A stretch of 64,000 nt of DNA from Prevotella sp. GTDB taxonomy: Bacteria; Bacteroidota; Bacteroidia; Bacteroidales; Bacteroidaceae. Below the pieces are notes generated by a model, which did no database searches, was not told the origin of the DNA, and saw only the letters and a list, made by a program, of their open reading frames with translations. The position numbers were made by a program, and so were the translations under genes. The DNA lies in NCBI GenBank assembly GCA_015060485.1, contig SUYI01000005.1, positions 1-64,000 of the forward strand. Direction: 5' to 3'. Positions 8,430 through 18,124 of the stretch are shown here, piece after piece (position 1 is the first letter of the stretch; every line of letters starts with the position of its first letter).

Positions 8430-9341
8430 ATGAAACCGACATTATTTCTTTTAGCTGCAGGTATGGGAAGCCGTTATGGTGGCCTGAAGCAACTCGACGG
8501 GCTGGGCCCCAATGGTGAGACCATTATGGATTATAGTATTTATGACGCTATCCAGGCTGGTTTTGGCAAGATTGTATGGGTCATCCGTAAGGATTTTGAA
8601 GAGCAGTTCCGCACCCAGATTCTTTCCAAGTATGAGGGTAAGGTGCAGTGTGAGCTTTGTTTCCAGGCTCTCGACGCACTGCCTGCAGGCTTTGCTGTTC
8701 CTGAGGGTCGTCAGAAGCCCTGGGGCACCAACCATGCCGTGCTGATGGGTAAGGACATCATCAAGGAACCGTTCTGTGTCATCAATTGCGACGATTTCTA
8801 CGGCCGCGACTGCTTCATGCAGATTGGCAAGTTCCTGAGCAATCTGCCCGAGGGTGCCAAGAACCAGTATGCCATGGTGGGCTTCCGTGTATGCAACACG
8901 CTGAGCGAGAACGGTAGCGTGGCCCGTGGCGTTTGTGCCTACGACGACAAGCGTCATCTGACGGATGTTGTAGAACGTACGGAGATTCTGCGTATGGACG
9001 GCGTCATCAAGTATAAGGATGAGCAGGGCGAGTGGCAGGCTCTGGAGGAGAATGCTCCTGTTTCGATGAATGTCTGGGGCTTCACCCCCGACTACTTCGA
9101 GTACTCAGAGGAATACTTCAAGGAATTCCTGAGCGACCCGAAGAATATGGAGAATCTGAAAGCCGAATTCTTTATTCCTCTGATGGTCAACAAGTTGATT
9201 AACGACGGAACGGCAACCTGCGAAGTGCTCGACACGACCTCGAAGTGGTTTGGTGTTACTTATGCTGCCGACCGCGAGGCAACCGTTGAGCGTATCCAGA
9301 AGTTGGTTGACGAGGGGGTGTATCCCAGCAAGCTGTTTTAA
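8430..9341 (+). CDS. Sugar-phosphate nucleotidyltransferase (NDP-sugar pyrophosphorylase fold)
   Basis: 303-aa cytoplasmic nucleotidyltransferase. The N-terminal LLAAGMGSRYGGLKQL is the nucleotide-binding GXGTRxxxxTK-type loop; NCDDFYG supplies the metal-binding aspartates. In Bacteroidota this protein is often paired with an APH-like sugar kinase, as MurU is with AmgK in muramic-acid recycling. Here the kinase-like partner is 14 kb away (22771-24300). The transcript has TACCTTTGC at 8392-8400. The next gene starts 11 bp after the stop and has no promoter of its own, so both form an operon. The exact sugar is unknown. Confidence 0.8.
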   Translation: MKPTLFLLAAGMGSRYGGLKQLDGLGPNGETIMDYSIYDAIQAGFGKIVWVIRKDFEEQFRTQILSKYEGKVQCELCFQALDALPAGFAVPEGRQKPWGTNHAVLMGKDIIKEPFCVINCDDFYGRDCFMQIGKFLSNLPEGAKNQYAMVGFRVCNTLSENGSVARGVCAYDDKRHLTDVVERTEILRMDGVIKYKDEQGEWQALEENAPVSMNVWGFTPDYFEYSEEYFKEFLSDPKNMENLKAEFFIPLMVNKLINDGTATCEVLDTTSKWFGVTYAADREATVERIQKLVDEGVYPSKLF

Positions 9342-9351
9342 TTGATAATTA

Positions 9352-10386
9352 ATGCTGACAAATATCATGACAGACGGGGAGTGCAGCACGCTGCGCTCCC
9401 TCATTGCTGACGCAGAGAGCATCGTGCTCTGTTGTCACCAGAATCCTGACGGCGACGCCATGGGCTCCATGTTAGGGTGGGGGGCCGTGTTGCAGCATTT
9501 GGGTAAGGAACCGCTGATGGTGGTGCCCGACCAATATCCAGACTATCTGCAGTGGTTGCCCAACACCGAGAAAGTGGTGCGCTACGACAAGCGTAAGGAT
9601 TTTGTCGATACCGTGCTGAAGATTGCCGACCTGGTGTTCTGCCTGGACTTTAACTGCCTTTTGCGCACGGATGCGATGGAGGAGGCTCTTAAGAACTCCC
9701 CTGCCAAGAAAGTGCTCATTGATCATCACCCCAATCCCGATGTCGATACCACGCTTTGTTTCTCACACCCAGAGGCATCGTCGGCAAGCGAACTGGTGTT
9801 CCGTATTGTTTGGCAGCTGGGACTTTTCGAGGAGTTGGGCAAACACTATGCTGTGCCTGTCTATTGTGGCATGATGACAGATACGGGAGGCTTTACGTTT
9901 AATTCGAACGACCCTGACGTGTTCTTTATTATCAGCCAGTTGCTGACGAAGCACATCAACAAGGACAAGATTTACCGCAATGTATACCACAACTACTCAG
10001 AGCACCGCCTGCGTATGGTGGGATTCGTGCTATGCAACCGTCTGGTGGTCGACGATAAACGCCATGCGGCCTACTATACGCTGACACGTGCTGACCAGAA
10101 GCAGTTTCATTTCGTGAAGGGCGACGCTGAAGGACTGGTCAATATGCCCTTACAGATTAAAGGCCTCAAACTCAGCATTTCATTGCGTGAGGACACTGAA
10201 CGCAATAACCTGGTATGGGTCAGTCTGCGTTCTGTCGACAGTTTCCCCTGCAACAAGGTGGCAGAGCAGTTTTTCAATGGCGGAGGACATCTGAATGCCT
10301 CAGGAGGACGCGTCTATGGTAGCATTGATGATGCTGTCGAGGTAGTGAAACAGGCCCTCCAGACCTTTGAAGAGGAGTTAAAGTAG
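9352..10386 (+). CDS. nrnA: DHH/DHHA1 phosphoesterase, NrnA-like (oligoribonuclease/pAp phosphatase)
   Basis: 344-aa DHH-family phosphoesterase. Motif I HQNPDGDAMGS covers residues 29-39, the DFN segment is near 99-101, the DHH triad is 124-126 (LIDHHPNPD), and the DHHA1 substrate motif GGGHLNASGG sits at about 310-319. This set is typical of NrnA, which degrades nano-RNAs and dephosphorylates 3'-phosphoadenosine 5'-phosphate using manganese. Two in-frame ATGs (9352, 9367) are possible; the first is 11 bp after the preceding stop. Co-transcribed with the nucleotidyltransferase. Confidence 0.88.
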   Translation: MLTNIMTDGECSTLRSLIADAESIVLCCHQNPDGDAMGSMLGWGAVLQHLGKEPLMVVPDQYPDYLQWLPNTEKVVRYDKRKDFVDTVLKIADLVFCLDFNCLLRTDAMEEALKNSPAKKVLIDHHPNPDVDTTLCFSHPEASSASELVFRIVWQLGLFEELGKHYAVPVYCGMMTDTGGFTFNSNDPDVFFIISQLLTKHINKDKIYRNVYHNYSEHRLRMVGFVLCNRLVVDDKRHAAYYTLTRADQKQFHFVKGDAEGLVNMPLQIKGLKLSISLREDTERNNLVWVSLRSVDSFPCNKVAEQFFNGGGHLNASGGRVYGSIDDAVEVVKQALQTFEEELK

Positions 10387-10452
10387 TCTAATTCTCGGTG
10401 TTTTTCATTTTTTATTCGTACCTTTGTGCCCGAATTTAGCAAAACGACAGCA

Positions 10453-11124
10453 ATGAAGAGACTCATTTATTCCACTTTGATGGTGTTCTGTGCCATATTC
10501 TACATGAGTTGTGAGAGTTATGAAACCTATGGTGACAAGAAGGCGAAAGAACGTGATGCCATTAGTGCTTTCATTTCAAAGAATAACATTCAGGTCATTG
10601 ACGAGAATCAGTTTGAGAGTCAGGGTCTGACCACTGATACTGCCCAGAACCAATATGTCCGTTTGTCGCGTACAGGTGTATATATGCAGATTGTTCGCAA
10701 GGGTTGTGGCAGTAAACTCGAGGAGAATAAGTCTGTCAATGTCCTTTGCCGTTTCACGGAGTATAATATCCTTGCAGACTCGGTGCTGCTGTCAAACATG
10801 GCACCGTTCTACATTTACGATTCTTCAATTGGTTCGTATGTTGACGTCTCGCAGTATTACGACAAAATGAATGTGTCGCGTACGGGTACCACCATTACAG
10901 CCTCCTTTGTATCAGGCCTGATGATGCGTTACCACAGCTCGTCGTCAAGTGTGCCGGCAGGTTGGCTCGTTCCGCTGAACTATATTAATATAGGACGTCC
11001 GGAATCTGAGAACGACGAAATTGCCAAGGTGCGTCTCATCGTTCCTCATTCGCAGGGAACGGCTGACGCCTCCTCAAGTGTATATCCCTGTTATTACGAG
11101 ATTACATACGTCAGGGAAAAATAA
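10453..11124 (+). CDS. DUF4827-like lipoprotein
   Basis: 223-aa predicted lipoprotein: signal MKRLIYSTLMVFCAIFYMSC ends in a lipobox with cysteine 20. The mature part starts with a helical segment (KKAKERDAISAFISK) followed by a beta-rich domain resembling FKBP-type prolyl isomerases. The pattern fits the Bacteroidales family DUF4827; its role is unknown. It has its own box TACCTTTG at 10419-10426, which makes the ATG at 10453 the first after the transcription start. glmM follows 42 bp downstream, so this lipoprotein and glmM may share a transcript. Confidence 0.7.
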   Translation: MKRLIYSTLMVFCAIFYMSCESYETYGDKKAKERDAISAFISKNNIQVIDENQFESQGLTTDTAQNQYVRLSRTGVYMQIVRKGCGSKLEENKSVNVLCRFTEYNILADSVLLSNMAPFYIYDSSIGSYVDVSQYYDKMNVSRTGTTITASFVSGLMMRYHSSSSSVPAGWLVPLNYINIGRPESENDEIAKVRLIVPHSQGTADASSSVYPCYYEITYVREK

Positions 11125-11166
11125 CATCCCCAAATAGAAAAACTCAAAATTCTCAACACAAGAATT

Positions 11167-12546
11167 ATGACACTGATTAAATCTATATCCGGCATCCGCG
11201 GAACTATTGGCGGACGCACAGGCGATACCCTGAATCCATTGGATATCGTCAAGTTTACAACGGCTTATGCTATGTTCATCCCTCGTAAGGCTGGGAAAAT
11301 TGTCGTAGGACGCGATGGGCGAATCTCTGGTCCTATGGTGCGCGACGTGGTCTGTGGCACCTTGGTAGGTATGGGCTTCGATGTTATCGACATCGGTTAT
11401 GCCACAACGCCTACTACCGAGTTGGCGGTCCGCATGAGCGGTGCCGATGGTGGCATCATTATCACGGCTTCTCACAACCCGCGTCAGTGGAACGCCCTGA
11501 AGTTGCTGAACAGCGAGGGTGAATTCCTGACTGCTGCCGATGGTCAGAAGGTGCTGGAACTGGCTGAGAAGGAAGACTTCTGCTATGCAGAGGTCGACAA
11601 GTTGGGCCGCGTCATTGTCGACGATTCTTTCGACGAGCGTCACATACAGTCTGTGCTCGACCTCAGACTGGTTGATGCTGATGTGGTTCGTAAGGCTCAT
11701 TTTACCGTCTGCGTCGACAGCATTAACAGTGTGGGCGGCATCATCCTTCCCAAGTTGTTGGAACGTCTGGGGGTGGGCTATAAGTTCCTCAATGAACAAG
11801 TAACGGGTGATTTTGCCCATAATCCTGAGCCCCTGGAGAAGAATCTGCAGGGTATCATGGACGAGATGCGTACTGGAAAATACAACCTGGGTATCGTTGT
11901 CGATCCCGATGTGGACCGTCTGGCATTCATTTGCGAAGATGGCCGTATGTTCGGCGAAGAATACACGCTGGTTAGTGTAGCCGACTACGTATTGTCGGAA
12001 ACACCGGGCAATACGGTAAGCAACCTCAGTTCGACGCGTGCTCTGCGTGATGTCACTGAGAAGCGTGGCGGCAGGTATACCGCAGCAGCTGTCGGCGAGG
12101 TCAATGTCACCACCAAGATGAAGGAGGTGAATGCCGTCATCGGTGGCGAAGGAAACGGTGGTGTCATCTATCCTGAGAGCCATTATGGCCGTGATGCCCT
12201 TGTGGGCATTGCGCTGTTCCTGACTTCTTTGGCCAAGAAGGAATGCAAAGTCAGCGAACTGCGCAAGAAGTTCCCTGACTATCAGATTGCCAAGAACCGC
12301 ATCGACCTCACTCCCGATACTGACGTTGACGCCATTCTGGTAAAGGTGAAAGAAATGTATGCCAACGATCCTACAGCACAGGTGAACGATATTGACGGTG
12401 TCAAGATTGATTTCCCTGACCGCTGGGTTCATCTGCGTAAGTCGAATACGGAGCCCATCATCCGTGTATACAGCGAGGCTGCCACTATGGAGGCCGCCGA
12501 TGAGATTGGCAAGAAGCTGATGCAGGTGGTTTACGACATGCAATAG
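11167..12546 (+). CDS. glmM: Phosphoglucosamine mutase
   Basis: 459-aa alpha-D-phosphohexomutase. The phosphoserine loop TASHNP has S102, the metal loop DPDVDR covers 246-251, and the C-terminal phosphate-binding loop is RKSNTEPIIRVYSEA. It should convert GlcN-6-P to GlcN-1-P for UDP-GlcNAc and cell-wall synthesis. The length is typical of the Bacteroidetes GlmM-like group; a phosphomannomutase role cannot be excluded by motifs alone. It ends at a strong terminator (12573-12603). Confidence 0.88.
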   Translation: MTLIKSISGIRGTIGGRTGDTLNPLDIVKFTTAYAMFIPRKAGKIVVGRDGRISGPMVRDVVCGTLVGMGFDVIDIGYATTPTTELAVRMSGADGGIIITASHNPRQWNALKLLNSEGEFLTAADGQKVLELAEKEDFCYAEVDKLGRVIVDDSFDERHIQSVLDLRLVDADVVRKAHFTVCVDSINSVGGIILPKLLERLGVGYKFLNEQVTGDFAHNPEPLEKNLQGIMDEMRTGKYNLGIVVDPDVDRLAFICEDGRMFGEEYTLVSVADYVLSETPGNTVSNLSSTRALRDVTEKRGGRYTAAAVGEVNVTTKMKEVNAVIGGEGNGGVIYPESHYGRDALVGIALFLTSLAKKECKVSELRKKFPDYQIAKNRIDLTPDTDVDAILVKVKEMYANDPTAQVNDIDGVKIDFPDRWVHLRKSNTEPIIRVYSEAATMEAADEIGKKLMQVVYDMQ

Positions 12547-12572
12547 AATCATTAAGGTTATTGTTATGGGGT

Positions 12573-12603
12573 AGGCATTAGAAATAATGCCTGCCTTTTT
12601 TTT
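12573..12603 (+). terminator. Intrinsic terminator after glmM
   Basis: AGGCATTA, GAAA loop, TAATGCCT (12573-12592) is a perfect 8-bp stem, followed by GCC and eight Ts. Confidence 0.9.
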
Positions 12604-12628
12604 CTGCCAATGTGGCAGACTGACACGT

Positions 12629-12645
12629 TTGGCACGCTTTTGGCA
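12629..12645 (+). promoter_or_regulatory. Sigma-54-like -24/-12 element upstream of groESL
   Basis: TTGGCACGCTTTTGGCA has GG at 12631-12632 and GC at 12643-12644 with exactly ten bases between, the invariant spacing of RpoN promoters. TGGCAC matches the -24 consensus and TGGCA differs by one base from TTGCA. A transcription start near 12656 would give a 39-nt leader to groES. No TAnnTTTGC box and no CIRCE operator are visible in this gap. A CTGCCA/TGGCAG inverted repeat at 12604-12618 sits just upstream. Confidence 0.5.
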
Positions 12646-12694
12646 GTGACGGAGGTCAGACGTATAATAAACATTTAATAAAATATTAAGTATT

Positions 12695-12967
12695 ATGAAC
12701 ATCAAACCATTAGGAGACCGTGTGCTGGTATTGCCTGCACCGGCAGAAGAGAAGATTGGCGGAATCATCATTCCTGATACCGCAAAGGAGAAACCCCTTC
12801 ATGGAACCATTAAGGCCGTAGGTCAGGGTACCAAGGACGAAGAAATGATTCTGAAGGCTGGCGACGAAGTATTGTATGGCAAGTACTCTGGCACCGAGCT
12901 GGAGTTCGAGGGCGAGAAGTATCTGATGATGCGTCAGAGCGACGTATTGGCGATTATTCAAAAATAA
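12695..12967 (+). CDS. groES: Co-chaperonin GroES
   Basis: 90-aa co-chaperonin: [11 protein letters not shown] at the start, the mobile loop segment [19 protein letters not shown] that docks on GroEL (about residues 17-35), and the KYSGTE roof-loop region. It forms the heptameric lid of the folding chamber. First gene of the groESL operon, 78 bp ahead of groEL. Confidence 0.97.
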   Translation: MNIKPLGDRVLVLPAPAEEKIGGIIIPDTAKEKPLHGTIKAVGQGTKDEEMILKAGDEVLYGKYSGTELEFEGEKYLMMRQSDVLAIIQK

Positions 12968-13005
12968 TCGCATTTACGATTTGACAAATCATAAAATCGG
13001 AAAAT

Positions 13006-14677
<1,672 letters not shown>

Positions 14678-14703
14678 TGTCGATTTGAGGATATCATGAT
14701 TTG

Positions 14704-14739
14704 AAGTAGCAGGGTGCATGAAACATCCTGCTACTTTTT
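14704..14739 (+). terminator. Intrinsic terminator after groEL
   Basis: AAGTAGCAGG (14704-14713) pairs perfectly with CCTGCTACTT (14727-14736), followed by Ts. Confidence 0.88.
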
Positions 14740-14868
14740 GGTATTACTCGCAGGTCGTCTTATGATACTTTTTTGTAATCTCAAGCTGACAAAAATGGTA
14801 AAGTGTTCAAAAATACGTACTTACGCGTTGATATAAATCAAGAAAGGTTTCAATTTTTGCCCAAAAGC

Positions 14869-14900
14869 TTGCAATTTATGGGAAAAGTTTCTAACTTTGC
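14869..14900 (+). promoter_or_regulatory. Orphan promoter between groEL and the glycosidase gene
   Basis: TTG at 14869-14871, 20-bp spacer, TAACTTTGC at 14892-14900. It lies about 190 bp ahead of the next ORF, and an intrinsic terminator sits in between. Confidence 0.7.
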
Positions 14901-14906
14901 ACCGTC

Positions 14907-15041
14907 GAAGGGTTAAAGCTCTCGATAATATCGTATTAGAATTCGTTAAGAAAGAGATATTTTTTTGATTTGTTTTAGTAGATTAGTTTTTAAGTAGTTT
15001 GTTTTGAAATTCGATTGTCGTGACGACAGTCGGATTTTTTT
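14907..15041 (+). ncRNA. Candidate small RNA, about 135 nt
   Basis: The stretch between the orphan promoter and the terminator-like hairpin CGATTGTCG/CGACAGTCG (15012-15032, TGA loop, then seven Ts) contains no ATG-started frame of useful length. A promoter plus a terminator around a non-coding interval suggests a stand-alone small RNA. The interior is AT-rich and I recognise no known family; it could equally be a leader whose terminator limits entry into the next gene. Confidence 0.5.
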
Positions 15042-15076
15042 GTGCGTTTTTATTTGGTTTTTTATTCAATTTACAC

Positions 15077-15085
15077 TATCTTTGC
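15077..15085 (+). promoter_or_regulatory. -7 box directly abutting the glycosidase start
   Basis: TATCTTTGC ends 4 nt before the ATG at 15090. There is no alternative in-frame ATG that would keep the signal peptide. Confidence 0.6.
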
Positions 15086-15089
15086 TGCC

Positions 15090-17999
15090 ATGAAACGAAT
15101 TGTGTTTGTTTTGTCGGCCTTGATGCTGTCGCTGGGTGTGATGGCTCAGCAGTATCGTCCTGAGGGACGGGCCTTCGTTTGCGTAAATGGTCAGCACCGC
15201 TTTACGCGTGCGTTATATGGCAGTCCTACGGAGTGGCGCGTGGAAACAAGCGACCGCCCTGTGTTTGCCTTGTATAAGAAGAAGGATTACCGCAATGTGC
15301 AGTTTCTTGTGAATGGTGTTCCGTTGGACAAGACGGACTTCTGTGAGTCGCGCTATGAGGCTGGTATGCGCAGTTACTTGCTGCGCCATAAAGCATGGGG
15401 GCAGAAAGCTTCGCTGCGTGTCAAGGTGGTGGCTTCTCTGCAGGCTGAGCAGGCTATGTGGCGTTTCCAGACTTCCGGTTTCAGAGGCGACGTCACGTTG
15501 GATGTCGTGGTGAGCAATATCCAAAAACCCAAACTGTCGCGCAACGGCGATTTAGGTGCTGATCCGCGTGATGCCTTTGAGGCTGACGGTAAGACGCCCG
15601 TGCAGCAGTGGTCGCAGACGATTGACGAAGAATGTTATGTATGTTGTGATGGTGTCACAATAAACAAAACCCACGAGCGAGAGGGCAGTGAGCGTTTCGA
15701 GGAGTGGGAGGCAGCGATGCAACAGCTGGCTTCCCGTGTGGAGTTCAATACCCCCGATCCCTATGTCAACACCCTTGGTGGCGCACTCGTGGTGGCTGCC
15801 GATGGCGACTGGGACGGAAAGACGTGGCTGCACGGCTGCATCGGCTGGCGTATGCCGCTGGCAGGCTGGCGTGCAGGCTATCTGGGCGATGTGCTGGGCT
15901 GGCCTGAGCGTGCTGTCAGCCATTTCGACGCCTATGCCAAGAGCCAGGTCGACAATGTACCTCCCCAATATGCTCATCCTACGCAGGACGATAAACAGCA
16001 CTTGGCGCGTGCCAAGAAAGAGTGGGGGACGCAGATGTACAGCGACGGCTACATCTGTCGTAATCCGGAACGTAACGACCAGATGCACCACTACGATATG
16101 AACCTGAACTACATCGACGAGTTGCTGTGGCATTTTCAGTACGATGCCGACAAGACGTACTTGAAGAAGATGTGGCCTGTGCTGACGAGTCATCTGGCTT
16201 GGGAGAAACGCAATTTCGACCCAGATGGCGACCACCTCTACGACGCCTACTGCTGCATCTGGGCCAGCGATGCCCTCTATTATAGCGGAGGCGCTGTGAC
16301 CCATTCGTCGGCCTATAACTATCGTGCCAACAAACTGGCGGCAAGCATAGCCCGTCTCATTGGTGAGGACGGATCGGCCTACCAGCGGGAGGCTGATGCC
16401 ATTCTGAAGGCCATGAACGACCGCCTGTGGCTGGACGGCAAGGGCCACTGGGCCGAGTATCAGGATTTGATGGGCTTGAAGCGCGTCCACGAAAGTGCCG
16501 CCGTATGGAGCATCTATACACCCATCGACTGCGGTGCCTGTACGCCCCAGCAGGCTTATCAGGCCACAAAGTATATTGACAGCGACATTCCCCATATCCC
16601 CGTCACCGCTCAACTGTCAACAGTCAACAGTCAACTGTCAACAATCTCCACCTCGAACTGGCTGCCCTATTCCTGGAGCATCAACAATGTGGCTGCTGCC
16701 GAGGTGATGCACACGGCGCTGGCCTATTTCGAGGCAGGACGCTCGGAGGAAGGCTACCAGCTGATGATGGCTAACGTGATGGACCAGATGTACGACGGCC
16801 TGTCGCCTGCCAACTTCGGACAAATCAGCAAGTACGATGCGGCCCGCGGTGAGTGCTATCGTGATTTTGGCGACTGCATTGGCATTTCGGCACGCACGTT
16901 CATTCAGGGGCTTTTCGGTATCCAACCCGATGCCCTTGAGGGTCGCTGTGTCATCCGGCCTGGCTTCCCTGAGGCTTGGGATTCGGCATCCATCCGCACA
17001 CCTTATATATATTATAAGTATCAGCGTCAGGGCGACGAAGCTGTCTATGAGGTTACGCAGCATTTCGCACAGCCCCAGCAGATTGTCATTCGTCAGAACC
17101 TCGGCATGGGTAAGTATCGCGACATTGTGGGTAACAGCGACACGCATCAGACGATTCGCGTAAAAGTGCCCGTTAAATACCCTGAGATAACCTATAAAGG
17201 CTATGAGATGGCCGAGTTGCAACGACACGATACCGACGAACCTACCTTCGTCGAGAAGTTCCACAAACAAAACATCGACCGTGTGCTGAACGACAGCGTG
17301 ACAAACATTTTCCGCCACGAATACCGTTCGCCACGTCCGCCATACACCACGTTGCAGATTCCCCTTCAGGGCGCGGGTGACTGGTGTCATCCCGACTATC
17401 AGCCCCAGATTGACGACTCTGTGTTCCGATCGCTCATCGTCAAGGACGAATTTGTCGCCATGGGTGTGCCTTTCCGCACGTATGCCGAGGGTAGGAACAT
17501 TGCCTTTACCTCGCTGTGGGACAACTATCCCGACAGCATCAGCATTCCCATGAGCGGGCGCTATCGTCAGGCGTGGCTCCTGCTGGCAGGTACTACCAAC
17601 CACATGCAGTGCCGCATTGCCAACGGCATTGTTGTAGCACAGTATAACGACGGCACTGCCGACACCTTGCAACTGGTGAATCCTGACAACTGGTGCCCCA
17701 TTGAACGCGACTACTATGTCGACGATTTGGCGTTCCGTACGGCCCAGCCGCGTCCTTATCGCATCGCCTTCGCATCGGGTAAGGTAAGCCGTAATTTGGG
17801 TAAGGCGCTGAAACTGCCCTTCACCAATGCACAGGGTGGTGAAATGGGTCCCAAGGGTGCCGACGGGGGTGAGATTCCTGGTGGTGCTGCCACCATGTTG
17901 CGCATGCCGCTGAATCGTCAGAAGAAACTGCAGTCGCTCACGTTGCGCACGCTTTCCAACGATGTGGTGATAGGTCTGATGGCCGTTACGTTGCAATAG
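15090..17999 (+). CDS. Secreted six-hairpin glycosidase-like protein
   Basis: 969-aa exported protein: signal peptide MKRIVFVLSALMLSLGVMA, cleavage before QQ. An N-terminal beta-sandwich region (about 20-210) precedes an alpha/alpha-toroid region (about 230-640) with YDMNLNYIDELLWHF and YNYRANKLAASIARL, typical of six-hairpin glycosidases. A beta-rich tail follows. The layout resembles the Bacteroidales DUF4450 group, but I cannot confirm the family. A likely catalytic acid pair cannot be pinned from sequence. An array of 7-bp repeats (16610-16644) falls in the catalytic-region frame and encodes a QLSTVNSQLSTI stretch. The ATG lies 4 nt after the TATCTTTGC box, so the mRNA may be leaderless. 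Confidence 0.6.
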   Translation: MKRIVFVLSALMLSLGVMAQQYRPEGRAFVCVNGQHRFTRALYGSPTEWRVETSDRPVFALYKKKDYRNVQFLVNGVPLDKTDFCESRYEAGMRSYLLRHKAWGQKASLRVKVVASLQAEQAMWRFQTSGFRGDVTLDVVVSNIQKPKLSRNGDLGADPRDAFEADGKTPVQQWSQTIDEECYVCCDGVTINKTHEREGSERFEEWEAAMQQLASRVEFNTPDPYVNTLGGALVVAADGDWDGKTWLHGCIGWRMPLAGWRAGYLGDVLGWPERAVSHFDAYAKSQVDNVPPQYAHPTQDDKQHLARAKKEWGTQMYSDGYICRNPERNDQMHHYDMNLNYIDELLWHFQYDADKTYLKKMWPVLTSHLAWEKRNFDPDGDHLYDAYCCIWASDALYYSGGAVTHSSAYNYRANKLAASIARLIGEDGSAYQREADAILKAMNDRLWLDGKGHWAEYQDLMGLKRVHESAAVWSIYTPIDCGACTPQQAYQATKYIDSDIPHIPVTAQLSTVNSQLSTISTSNWLPYSWSINNVAAAEVMHTALAYFEAGRSEEGYQLMMANVMDQMYDGLSPANFGQISKYDAARGECYRDFGDCIGISARTFIQGLFGIQPDALEGRCVIRPGFPEAWDSASIRTPYIYYKYQRQGDEAVYEVTQHFAQPQQIVIRQNLGMGKYRDIVGNSDTHQTIRVKVPVKYPEITYKGYEMAELQRHDTDEPTFVEKFHKQNIDRVLNDSVTNIFRHEYRSPRPPYTTLQIPLQGAGDWCHPDYQPQIDDSVFRSLIVKDEFVAMGVPFRTYAEGRNIAFTSLWDNYPDSISIPMSGRYRQAWLLLAGTTNHMQCRIANGIVVAQYNDGTADTLQLVNPDNWCPIERDYYVDDLAFRTAQPRPYRIAFASGKVSRNLGKALKLPFTNAQGGEMGPKGADGGEIPGGAATMLRMPLNRQKKLQSLTLRTLSNDVVIGLMAVTLQ
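16610..16644 (+). repeat. In-frame 35-bp heptamer array (TCAACWG)
   Basis: Five units: TCAACTG, TCAACAG, TCAACAG, TCAACTG, TCAACAA. It lies at residues about 507-519 of the glycosidase-like protein without breaking the frame. Confidence 0.9.
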
Positions 18000-18124
18000 G
18001 GAGGATTTGAACGTTAAAAAAAACTATACGGCAGCAATTTTTCTCCTTTTCACGACTCACTTTACACTTTATTTCGTATCTTTGCAGCTAAATTCGACTA
18101 AACATTACTTTAAATAACATTTTT

